Positions 9,732-19,213 of a stretch of 64,000 bases of DNA are shown here, in pieces. This DNA comes from Lachancea mirantina (Eukaryota; Ascomycota; Saccharomycetes; Saccharomycetales; Saccharomycetaceae). The first letter of the stretch is position 1. Every line of letters begins with the position of its first letter. The stretch covers positions 248,001 to 312,000 of the forward strand of contig LT598462.1 of assembly GCA_900074745.1 (NCBI GenBank). The letters are read 5' to 3'. A program made the position numbers and the translations under genes. A model generated the notes under the pieces. It ran no database searches and had not been told where the DNA came from. It worked only from the letters and a program-made list of their open reading frames with translations.

Positions 9732-12700
9732 ATGGAGCTCATACAAGGCTTCATTCAGCCGCCGAAAGCTCAATCAGTCGATGAAACTATTCCAACCCTT
9801 TGCGACAGAGTGGAAAATGCGACATTGATAAGTGATCGGCGCTCTGCCGTTCTGGGTTTAAAGGCATTCAGTCGGGACTACCGTGAAACTGTAATTGCTC
9901 TAGGGCTTAAACCGCTTATAAACGTTCTTAAGATGGATTATATGGATGACGATATGGTTAAAGCGATTATGGAAACGCTGCTTATTTTGTTCATACGAGG
10001 CGAGGGCCAGGCGGATCTAACACGCAATTGGATCGCGTTGCAATCAAGAGTGCAGAACGGTAAGTATCCATCGCCGCTTCTCATGAAGCAAGAACATGAA
10101 CGCGTGGATCATCTGTCCCTGTGGATTGCTGACTTTTTAACGCAATCAGAAGAAATAATACATTTATTTCTCAAATTCTTAGAAATCGACAGTTTCCACA
10201 TTCAGCTGTACGCAATTCAAATTTTGGAAGCAGTCGTGGCAACGAGACCGATTAGGGCTCGCGAAGCTATAATATCACAACCAGTTGGGATTTCGACACT
10301 GGTGTCAATGCTTGACAATGCACACGAACCAGTGCGCGACGAGGCGATTTTGCTACTGATGGCTGTTGTGAACGACAACAATCATATACAGAAGTTACTT
10401 GCATTCCAGAACATCTTCGAGAGGCTATTTGCCATAGTTGAAGAAGAAGGTGGGTTGCGTGGCTCTTTGGTGGTGAGCGATTGCCTTTCGCTCATCATCA
10501 ATATCCTTAAGTACAACTCGTCCAATCAGGATCTTTTCCTCGAGGGTCAAAATCTGTCCCAACTGGCCCGAATCCTTAACGAACCGCTAGGAGACGACGA
10601 GTTCTACTGGAACGATCAAAGGGTTTTTAATATTCAAAACGTGCTCGCCATCATTAAATTGACGGTAGACCCAGAAAGCACCAAGACGCCTCAACATCAG
10701 CAAATTTTGTTTAATTCGCATATTTTGATGATAATATTAAGACTCGCTTTCTTTGAAAGCACACCAAATTCCGTTAGGCCGATGACTCTTCTTACCGCGG
10801 CAGACATTGTTCGAGACGACAAAGTGATGCAAGAAAGTCTTCGGACTCTGGATGTTCCCTACTTTGATCCTACCTTAAGCAGTGGTGTATCCGGTACGTC
10901 AACTTCCGAATTCGTTCAACCTCTACCCGATCTTCTTCTCGGTTGGGCTCTACTCGCCAACTCGGTGCATACTTTTGAATTGAGAAAGGCATCGTTAGAG
11001 CTTCTGAAAGCATATTTGTACAACAATCATGACTTAAAGGAGGGGTTGCTGAAGGCCCAAATTCAGAACTATAAGCGCTTGAACGTGCTTGCCGATGACA
11101 ATGTTGGAGCGGATCTAGACCAGGATCTCGACGCAACACACCAGAAAAACACTAACGTATTTCAGACGCTTCTCGAGTACGATCCGGACATAAAACTCAA
11201 TCCTTACAAGCTTTTTTTCGTGGTAGACCTTTTGCTTTTCATGTTTAGTGATGACCGAGATTTTGGCCTTAGGAAACTAGTTCAAAATATTCAAAGTGGA
11301 GACCAAGAAGCTGGGGAAGAAGTTTTATGTTCAATTCAAACAATATGCGAGCTTCTGGTGACAAGCCTGTCCATGAGCGATCCTCGCATATCCTTCTCAT
11401 ACTTGTCTCTTCTGATTTTCTGGCTATTTGGCGACACAGGGGCTGTCAACGACTTTCTGCTCTCGAAATCGGTTCTTAACACATTGATCACTTATTCTTC
11501 TCATTTAGAAGAAGGAAATATAACGCTCAAGTGTTTGGCTACGATGTTATTGGGTGTTGCGTATGAATTTTCGTTAGCAGAGTCGTCTATGCCGCGAGAA
11601 AAGCTATACAACCTTATGACAAAAAGCATCGGGAGGGACAACTATTATTTTAAAATCAAAAGGTTGAAAGACGATCCCCTACTTTTTGCATCATCCTATA
11701 ATCATAAAGATGAGTCAACGGAAATCGATGAAACTGGGCTTCCCAAAGTCTATTTCAGCATTTATTTCCAGCAGCTGGTCATTGACAACTTCTATCGGAT
11801 CCTGACGGCAATGAAGAGAAGTCCCGACATATGCGCTGCCGTAAAACTCACATTTGAGGAGTTGGACGACCTTCAAACGAAAAACTCCGCCCTTCATAAA
11901 AAAGAAGCTGAACTCACTGATACGATCGCCATTTTGCAACAAAACTTGAAGGAACTCGCTGAACAATTTGAATCAAGTGCGCGCCAAGTGGAAAAGAATA
12001 GAGAGCAATTCTTATCCCTAGAAAGAGAAAAGCATAACTCAGAAGAAAAGCTCGCGCAGATCACCAAAAAGCACGAAGGTCTTACAGAGGAAATGAGGCG
12101 AGTTAACGCAGAATTAGATAGAAAGAATGACAGCCTAAAAGATCTTCAATGTCAATTAAATGAGGCCATAGATTCTCTTCGTACCACTGAAAAGAACCTT
12201 GAGCTTCTGGAGAAGGACAAAACTCAAGCCGAAAGCGGTGTGAACAAACTTACAAGAGAACTCATGAACTTGTCCAAGGAGCAACAGCGTTTTACTTCTG
12301 AATCACGTAAGACCGAAAAAGAGCTCAGAGATGCTTCAGGAAAACAAAGTGAAGAGATTAAATCACTAAGGGCAGAGCTGTCAAAAAATCAGAAGAAGCT
12401 CAAGGAGTTAGAAGAACTCAAGTCTACAGCAATCAAGAAAAGTGAACAGCTAGCTCAGGAAAAGCTGACTCTTGAGAAGAATCTTGACGAATCGCATTCC
12501 AAATCAGAAGGGCAGAGCGTTTTAATTTCAAAACTTACTGATAAACTAAAATGGATAGCAGGTGTTAGGGCAGAATTGGAGAAAGACCACTCCAATCTGC
12601 TGGAAGAGTTGGCCGTTCTGAAAGCCGAGAACGAGAAAAAATTTGATTCACTCAATTCTGAACTACAAAGCTTAGAAGCACGCTGTAAAGCGCAAGCAGC

Positions 12701-14594
12701 TGAAATTCACGCATTAGAAGGCACAAAATCCTCTCTGCAAGCTCAACTTGATGAGAGCCTTGAAAAGCGCCAAGACGATTCCGACCAACTGAGCATATTG
12801 CATCAAGAAGTTTCCGCGCTTTCATCTAAATCTAATGACTTCGAAAAAGTTAAAAAAGTCCTTGACGACAAGGCCTCTTCGCTCGCTTCCGAGAATGAGG
12901 GGCTCAAGAATAAAATCATTGATCTTCATAATGATATCGACAAATCGAAATCTCGAATTTCAGATCTAGAGTCAAAGATCTCACTACAAGGTCAAGAAAA
13001 TCACTTAAAGACTACCGAGCTATCCGACCTCAAAGCTACTTTGCAAAAACTAAACTCAGAAAAAGCTGATCAGGATGATCTTCGAAAGAAATTGGCGAAA
13101 GAACTTGATGATGCCACAAACCTTCATAAAAATTTGGAAAGCCAGCTGCAAACCCTTACTCTAGAGAGGGACACTATTGCAAATGAGTCCTCAGGTGTGA
13201 AGGGACAGCTGTCTAGTTTAAATTCTGAAATTGAGTCGACAAGGGATGAACTTGTTTCCGCCAACGACACCATCACTGATTTGACAGCTAAACTGGATGC
13301 AGCGCAGAACACGCTAAGAGATGCGAATTCCGAGATCGCGAAGGAAGAAAGTAAGAGAAATGAACTCGAACGGCGGGTGGAAGATGCAAAAACGAAAGCC
13401 GAAAATCAAAAGAAGGTTTATGAAGCCCTGAAAGCCGAAACTTTGGAAGCTCGCTTGTCCTTAGAGCAAGATCTGAGTGCTTCTCAGGAAAAGCTTCGAG
13501 AGAAGACTAAAGAATTGGAAATGGAGAGAAAATTCATTACCGAAAATTCATCGGACTTGGCTCAGGAATATTCAACAAAGGTCTCACTATTGGAAGGAAC
13601 ACTAAAATCGCACCAAGACATCTCTGACAGTGCTGCCAAAGAATCGAAAGGACGAATTGTAGACCTAGAGAAGCGCTGCCAAAAGACATCAGCAGAGAGA
13701 GAAAGTCTCAACGAGAAACTAATACAATCTGAAAGCAAGGTAGCAGATATTAACAAGAAGCTCACCATCAATCAAAAAAAACTCGAAGAGGTTGAGGGTC
13801 AATTACAAGCTTTGAAGAAAGAACATCAAGAAATCCAAGAAGTCCGCATCAAAGCGCTGGAACAAAAACAGAAAGAATCCGAAAGGCTTTCTAAAGAAGT
13901 TCAAAGGCTGAAAGACGTGATTGTAAATGAAAAGAAAAGTTCTCAAGACCTCAATGGGGCATTGGTCACTAAGGACAGGGAGATTGAATCTTTGAGGAGA
14001 GAATTGGAAAGTATTTCCACTCAATCAAAAGAACAGTCAGAAAAGAATGATGTAACTGTACAAAGGTTAGAAAACCAACTTCGAGAAAATGATCAAGAAA
14101 AAGCTGCTCGAGAAAATCACGTTAACCATCTAAGTGGAGAGTTGAATGATAGAGACGAGAAGCTGCGAGACTTGGAGGCACAACTACAAAATTTACGAAG
14201 AAGTGCCGCCGCTACTAAACATTCAGCAAATCTCAACGAAGAAACTTTAGGTCGGAGTGCCAAAGGTTCTGATACCTCAATCGAGCATACATTATTTGAT
14301 AATGAAAGCATTCAACCAAAGTTTTTTTCACACAACGGCAAAATTGAACCAGATAGCCTAGAGAGTAGCAACGAAGACTGTCTTGCCCTAAAAAACAAAG
14401 TTCAGAAGCTATCTGAAGAGATTGACTACTGGAAACAACAAGCCCAGGGAAAGGGTGAGCTTGATGATCTTTTGTTATTAGTGAGCGAACTGGATTCCAA
14501 AAACAGTCGATATAGACAGAAACTTCTAGATCTTGATGTGGAGCTCTCATCCGAAGGTTCTGCGGAAGAGGAAGATGATGAAGACGACGATTAG
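9732..14594 (+). CDS. USO1: ER-to-Golgi vesicle tethering protein Uso1 (p115)
   Basis: This 1620-residue protein has the p115/Uso1 layout. A globular armadillo-like head occupies about residues 1-700 (SVDETIPTLCDRVENATLISDRRSAVLGLKAFSR near the start; EEEGGLRGSLVVSDCLSLI). A very long coiled coil follows, about 710-1585, rich in Glu, Lys, Leu and Gln heptads, and the protein ends in an acidic tail (EEEDDEDDD). S. cerevisiae Uso1 has 1790 residues, so the coil is shorter here, as is common in a freely evolving rod. Family knowledge: Uso1 tethers COPII vesicles to the Golgi with Ypt1. ATG at 9732 gives MELIQGFIQPPK, like the family start. Ortholog of YDL058W. Confidence 0.97.
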   Translation: MELIQGFIQPPKAQSVDETIPTLCDRVENATLISDRRSAVLGLKAFSRDYRETVIALGLKPLINVLKMDYMDDDMVKAIMETLLILFIRGEGQADLTRNWIALQSRVQNGKYPSPLLMKQEHERVDHLSLWIADFLTQSEEIIHLFLKFLEIDSFHIQLYAIQILEAVVATRPIRAREAIISQPVGISTLVSMLDNAHEPVRDEAILLLMAVVNDNNHIQKLLAFQNIFERLFAIVEEEGGLRGSLVVSDCLSLIINILKYNSSNQDLFLEGQNLSQLARILNEPLGDDEFYWNDQRVFNIQNVLAIIKLTVDPESTKTPQHQQILFNSHILMIILRLAFFESTPNSVRPMTLLTAADIVRDDKVMQESLRTLDVPYFDPTLSSGVSGTSTSEFVQPLPDLLLGWALLANSVHTFELRKASLELLKAYLYNNHDLKEGLLKAQIQNYKRLNVLADDNVGADLDQDLDATHQKNTNVFQTLLEYDPDIKLNPYKLFFVVDLLLFMFSDDRDFGLRKLVQNIQSGDQEAGEEVLCSIQTICELLVTSLSMSDPRISFSYLSLLIFWLFGDTGAVNDFLLSKSVLNTLITYSSHLEEGNITLKCLATMLLGVAYEFSLAESSMPREKLYNLMTKSIGRDNYYFKIKRLKDDPLLFASSYNHKDESTEIDETGLPKVYFSIYFQQLVIDNFYRILTAMKRSPDICAAVKLTFEELDDLQTKNSALHKKEAELTDTIAILQQNLKELAEQFESSARQVEKNREQFLSLEREKHNSEEKLAQITKKHEGLTEEMRRVNAELDRKNDSLKDLQCQLNEAIDSLRTTEKNLELLEKDKTQAESGVNKLTRELMNLSKEQQRFTSESRKTEKELRDASGKQSEEIKSLRAELSKNQKKLKELEELKSTAIKKSEQLAQEKLTLEKNLDESHSKSEGQSVLISKLTDKLKWIAGVRAELEKDHSNLLEELAVLKAENEKKFDSLNSELQSLEARCKAQAAEIHALEGTKSSLQAQLDESLEKRQDDSDQLSILHQEVSALSSKSNDFEKVKKVLDDKASSLASENEGLKNKIIDLHNDIDKSKSRISDLESKISLQGQENHLKTTELSDLKATLQKLNSEKADQDDLRKKLAKELDDATNLHKNLESQLQTLTLERDTIANESSGVKGQLSSLNSEIESTRDELVSANDTITDLTAKLDAAQNTLRDANSEIAKEESKRNELERRVEDAKTKAENQKKVYEALKAETLEARLSLEQDLSASQEKLREKTKELEMERKFITENSSDLAQEYSTKVSLLEGTLKSHQDISDSAAKESKGRIVDLEKRCQKTSAERESLNEKLIQSESKVADINKKLTINQKKLEEVEGQLQALKKEHQEIQEVRIKALEQKQKESERLSKEVQRLKDVIVNEKKSSQDLNGALVTKDREIESLRRELESISTQSKEQSEKNDVTVQRLENQLRENDQEKAARENHVNHLSGELNDRDEKLRDLEAQLQNLRRSAAATKHSANLNEETLGRSAKGSDTSIEHTLFDNESIQPKFFSHNGKIEPDSLESSNEDCLALKNKVQKLSEEIDYWKQQAQGKGELDDLLLLVSELDSKNSRYRQKLLDLDVELSSEGSAEEEDDEDDD

Positions 14595-14699
14595 ATGGCC
14601 CTTTTGTTAATTGTCTTTTTCTTTTATTATTTAGCATACCGAAAGTCTCCTCTAATAAAAAAACATCAACTGGGATGATGACCAAAAGGTCTTCAAGGT

Positions 14700-17600
14700 C
14701 TACATAGGCTCAGATATGTTATGTCTCTGAGGATCATCCATTTTATAAATTTGCAATCCCGGCTGATTAACATCTGCAATTTTGCTTATATCTTGTGGAG
14801 TTATGATTATCGTTTGAGCCCTTGACCGTTTGGAGAATTCCCGTATTATAAACCTTGTGCCAATTTGCCGATTTACTTGATCCATGAAAACGTCAAATTC
14901 GTCAAGTGCTATCAACCTGGATCTTATCGGCCTCCATGTGGCCATAAGCAGAGAAAGTTGGCAAAATGATTTTTCGCCTCCTGATAGGGTGTTAACATTT
15001 CTAGGACGCTCATCGTTAGCAGTTTTAACAAGCATATCGAGTGTTTTCCTTTCAAGGTCAAAATGCAGGCCCCCCGAAAAATTGCGAAATCTAAGAGATT
15101 GCTTGAAGTCAGCGTCAGCGGTAAAACAGGTATCCCGCCTTGCATAAAAGAAAGACTGCTGTCGCTTTCTGAGCAGACCCTCTAAGAGTGCAATGACTTG
15201 ATCGATTTTAGAATATTTCTCATGGGCATCGGTGTATTTAGTCTTAGTATTCTCCAGCAGGCTCAATACTTCGTTTTGAGACATTCCCAAGTTTCTCTCT
15301 GCTGACTGAATCCGAAAGGAAATTTCTTCTATTTCCGTCTTGACATCCTCCCTCCTTGGAGGAACATCTGGTTGAAATGCCACATCCCTAGGGCAATATA
15401 TGTTGGCTTGCTCTTCTTGTTTCTTGATACCATCTTCAAAACGCTTCATTTCTTCGGTAGTTTTGGCTTGTCTAGCAACAATATCGGCTTGCTTTTTCAC
15501 GTAGCGTTCTTGATCTTCTTTGTATTTCTCTAGATTGGCCGATATGTGAGAAATAGAATTCTTTAGCTCTTGTTGATGATGTTCAACCTCTCGTAACTCC
15601 AATACGCATTCTTCATAGCGCGCCTTTAGAGATTGCTTTGATTCCGACACGGTATTTAAGCTATCATCAATTTCATTTAGGGTATTCTTATAGCCACCAA
15701 TCACAGATTTGTAAGAGTTAGCTTGTATCTTCGCCCGTTCTAAAGACTCATCGCCCACATTTTTACTTCTTTCTAGGCGGACTCTAAGATCTACATCTCT
15801 CTCATTCAATTTTGCAATTCTCTTTTGCATTTGGTCAATTGTTTTCTTCTTTTCCTGAATATCTCTTTCCAACTGCTGTAAATTTACGTTGAAGTCGGAC
15901 TCGCGTTGCCAAATCCGATGCTTCTCTTCTTCAATTACCGCTTTCAAATATCCGATGTCGTCATTAGACGATGAGGCTTGCTTTAATGAAAGCCTTTCTT
16001 GATAACTCACAATATTTGAGGAAAATCCAGCGCCCCTTCGTTTGAATGCTTGGATACCCTGCCGTGCATTTAAAGGGGATAGCACCCGCTGAACATTGAA
16101 CTTATCATCATCAAAAACTTTCCTTGCTTCTCGTTTGTCTTTGACCAATATGACACCCTCAATCTGTTTCAAATCAATCAAAAGATATTTCAAGCTAGGA
16201 ATATCGAATTCCAGAGCATCAAGAACAGTTGAATATGATGTGCGCGCTTTTCCCTGCATAAATTCAAACTTTGAGAATTTGTATACCACTACAGTGAAAA
16301 GGTGGTTAACGTTATACTGTCGCAAAATGCTGCTGAGTTCTTGACGATCCCTACTATTGGATACCACGAAGCATTTCAGTTCTCCACCCAAATATGCTTG
16401 AATAGGCCGTGTCCACTCCTCAAATTCTTTTTTGATGGTCAGAGACAAGCCAAGGGGACCAATTGGGGCCTCAACAAATTTTCGTCGAGCGTCTCTGACA
16501 GCTTTGAGAACATCTTTGATCTTTGGATGGAAATTCATCAGAAGTTGTTCTTCAGGTGTAACATTATTCATTGTTCGTAGCTCTTGTTGTTTCTTGTCAA
16601 CTTCGAAATGCAGTTCCCTAAGCTCCTCGTTTTTCTTATGAAGCAAGGTCTTCAACTTGTCTTTTAGATTTTCTAGATCGTTTTGATGGTTTATCAAGTC
16701 TGAATTCAGTTGCTTATTCTCTATTTGAATACCAGAAAGTTCCTGTTCCATTTTTTCACCCTCACCGTCTCTTTGTCTTTTGAGCTCCTCTTCGAGAGAC
16801 TGAACTTTTCTTTCCAGCTCCTCGACAGTTTTGATGGTTTTACGCAATTCCTCTTCCGTTTCTTTCCGCTGAGCCCCCTTTGTGTTGCATTCTGTCTCTA
16901 ATTGCATGAGATTTCCTCTGGCAATATCGAGGTCAGTTTTCCGTTCTTGCCATCGTTCGGCGACCGTTTCTATTTGCTCCTCGATTTCTTGCTGATCTCG
17001 AGTAAATTGTTCAGTCTTAGCCTTTCTTGCCGCTATTTTGGAATCAATAATTGCCCGTCTGTCTTCATATTCTTTGAGTTTGCTTTCAAGCTTTTTGGAA
17101 AGTCCTTCGTTCTCTTGTACCGTTAACCAAAGAAGTTTGCCCTGCAAAACTCTCTTTCGCTTATTCAAATCTTGGTGCTCATTGAGTTCTCTGAAGATAC
17201 GTTGAGCACTCTCGTACTCTGCACGAAGAGCCTTTAAGCCTCGCTCGTGGAAATGGAGTTGATCTCGGGCTTCTAAAGTCACTTCATAGGCCTGATTCAG
17301 GTTATCCTCCGTTTCTTTCAATTGAGTTCCCTTCATGAAATGCATGTACTTATCCGCTGCAGTGCTTGCGGTTAAAAACGATCTTGCGGCATCCTGGGAA
17401 AGAAAGCACATCGGATTCGAAATGGGCACGCCAAAATAGTCTAGAATGGTTTGTAGATCTGCTTTTTTCGAAGAAATTTTCCTGCCGGTCTCTGATTTGA
17501 GACTAAAGGCTGTATCTCCGGTTTTCTTTAATGTTCGTTCAACGATTATCTGACTCCCATATGAATCCTGTTCAAAACCGCTAGGTCCTTGATTGTCCAA

Positions 17601-17939
17601 TATGATCTGTATTTTGGCCATATTACAACCTTCGCGTATAAGATCCTTCAAACTTGCTCCTCGATTTGTTTCCGCTGCTTTGGCACCAAGACCCACCGTG
17701 ATGGCTGTCAAAATAGCGCTTTTCCCACTGCCATTACGACCCACTATAAAATTCAGTTGCGGGCCTAAATTGATCTCAAAGTTTTCATGGCACATGAAAT
17801 TCTGCAGCTGAACGGTCTTGATATAACCTGGAGCATGAAGCGGTAGCTCGTCTATATCTTTGGCCGCACTTTGCGAGTCTCCTTCAAATTGTGTCATTGG
17901 CGCCAAAGTTCGCCTTCTTTTTGGCGCTCTGCCATCCAT
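14700..17939 (-). CDS. SMC6: SMC5-SMC6 complex ATPase Smc6
   Basis: This 1079-residue SMC ATPase has Walker A GRNGSGKS at residues 67-74 and the ABC signature LSGGEKS near 982, with a Walker B/D-loop (LIALDEFDVFMD) near 1005. Two long coiled coils flank a central hinge around 480-620. The N terminus has a basic patch (PKRRR) that could be a nuclear signal. S. cerevisiae Smc6 (YLR383W) has 1114 residues. Family knowledge: Smc6 pairs with Smc5 and Nse1-6 to resolve recombination and replication intermediates; Nse2 adds SUMO ligase activity. It is convergent with USO1 (106 bp between stops) and divergent from NAM2 across a long intergenic region, the same relation as in S. cerevisiae. Confidence 0.97.
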   Translation of the reverse strand: MDGRAPKRRRTLAPMTQFEGDSQSAAKDIDELPLHAPGYIKTVQLQNFMCHENFEINLGPQLNFIVGRNGSGKSAILTAITVGLGAKAAETNRGASLKDLIREGCNMAKIQIILDNQGPSGFEQDSYGSQIIVERTLKKTGDTAFSLKSETGRKISSKKADLQTILDYFGVPISNPMCFLSQDAARSFLTASTAADKYMHFMKGTQLKETEDNLNQAYEVTLEARDQLHFHERGLKALRAEYESAQRIFRELNEHQDLNKRKRVLQGKLLWLTVQENEGLSKKLESKLKEYEDRRAIIDSKIAARKAKTEQFTRDQQEIEEQIETVAERWQERKTDLDIARGNLMQLETECNTKGAQRKETEEELRKTIKTVEELERKVQSLEEELKRQRDGEGEKMEQELSGIQIENKQLNSDLINHQNDLENLKDKLKTLLHKKNEELRELHFEVDKKQQELRTMNNVTPEEQLLMNFHPKIKDVLKAVRDARRKFVEAPIGPLGLSLTIKKEFEEWTRPIQAYLGGELKCFVVSNSRDRQELSSILRQYNVNHLFTVVVYKFSKFEFMQGKARTSYSTVLDALEFDIPSLKYLLIDLKQIEGVILVKDKREARKVFDDDKFNVQRVLSPLNARQGIQAFKRRGAGFSSNIVSYQERLSLKQASSSNDDIGYLKAVIEEEKHRIWQRESDFNVNLQQLERDIQEKKKTIDQMQKRIAKLNERDVDLRVRLERSKNVGDESLERAKIQANSYKSVIGGYKNTLNEIDDSLNTVSESKQSLKARYEECVLELREVEHHQQELKNSISHISANLEKYKEDQERYVKKQADIVARQAKTTEEMKRFEDGIKKQEEQANIYCPRDVAFQPDVPPRREDVKTEIEEISFRIQSAERNLGMSQNEVLSLLENTKTKYTDAHEKYSKIDQVIALLEGLLRKRQQSFFYARRDTCFTADADFKQSLRFRNFSGGLHFDLERKTLDMLVKTANDERPRNVNTLSGGEKSFCQLSLLMATWRPIRSRLIALDEFDVFMDQVNRQIGTRFIIREFSKRSRAQTIIITPQDISKIADVNQPGLQIYKMDDPQRHNISEPM

Positions 17940-19213
17940 TTTGGAGCGCGGTTTCTCACTTGACTCTGTACTGTGTATGCAAACCGTAAGATTTTTACTA
18001 CAAGTCTGCTAATGACCTTCGAACTGCCAACTAAACCATACTCTGTTGAAGAAGGTATGTTGATGTGAAAAGCGATGGTCCTATCCTGTATTATGATCAA
18101 CATTCGCGTTTTCCGTTGAAAGCGGCATCAACTTTTGAAATCATTATGTACGACAATTATAACAAACCAAAACGCTCGTTGTGAGAAGTCTGGGCAATTA
18201 GTCACGTGAGTGATGCGTCGAAATTAAACAAATAATAGCTTTATACGTATGTGAGTACCTTATGAGTAGCGAGGTGGACTAGCATACGACGATGCCAGTT
18301 AGCAGTACAGTTTTGTATTTCAATTGTTTTCCGAGACAACGGGAACAGAAATAGCTGAGAAATCAAATTGATAAGTACAGCAAAGCTGAAGCTGGTGGCT
18401 TTTTTTGTCATGTCTGAGTGGTTTTTCTAAATGTATTGAAAAAGGTAAGCATACAGCACCCTCAAATTGTTTAAATTCCAAAAAATTAACGAAGGCCAGG
18501 TGAAAAAACCTGAAAATGTTTTCTACGGGTGTTTCTCTTGGGAATATTCACTTACAGCGACGCTGTCATGTTAGTCCTGAGGAAGATGTTCGTTTAGAAT
18601 GACTAGTAACTTTCTGAAAGTATAGATCGAATCTCAATGAAACTACGACAAGCTACACTGTTTCAATATTTCGTGATCGCCAAAGGCTATTATCTATTCA
18701 TACATATTGACTGCTGCACAACTCCAATATGTTTTATCAAACCATTCGCGTGTCAGAATTAAGAAAGCTTCGTAAAGAGAGACATGACTGCCATACTCGT
18801 CCCAGTGCTAGCTAAGCTCATTAAATATTAGCCTCGACGGGATAGCCTTTTTGAACAAATGCCCACCTTCCCCAATTCTGGTCACAAGCCGGATTTAGGG
18901 TTTACTCGTCCACATCTTATTTTCACCGGGTTTTTGGTCTATTCTCAAAATAGCGTGTCAAGACGAATTCTTGGAAGATCCTACATATAAGGTTTCAAGA
19001 TGGAAACAACTTATTAAAAATAATCTACGTAATGTCAATGTACTCGCTAATATGATAAAAGGTTCCCCTGGTCTACGACTCTTTAATTTATATAAGTCGA
19101 TATTTGGACATTTTCAAATGGTGAAAAAAAATGCGTCTGTTAGAGTAGGGTCACTGAGTGACTTCGGATCACAGAAGGTCATACCTCTGAGGACGCACTC
19201 GACGATCTTTTGA
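17940..19213. other. SMC6-NAM2 intergenic region, 1.27 kb, no gene seen
   Basis: This divergent spacer is long for such a compact genome. It contains GTCACGTG at 18201-18208 (a CDEI-like E-box) but no AT-rich CDEII and no CDEIII on either side, so it is not a centromere. Poly-T runs occur near 18400-18430. An 80-codon open frame at 18971-19213 ends right before NAM2, but it has no family resemblance and no sign of codon bias. I see no tRNA, snoRNA or LTR with confidence. Confidence 0.5.

Noticed and set aside
18201-18400. Possible centromere next to GTCACGTG
   Set aside because: A CDEI-like octamer is present, but neither flank has the AT-rich CDEII of 80-170 bp or a TTCCGAA-centred CDEIII.
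18971-19213. 80-codon frame just before NAM2
   Set aside because: No family resemblance. Low-complexity AT-rich sequence in the NAM2 leader.
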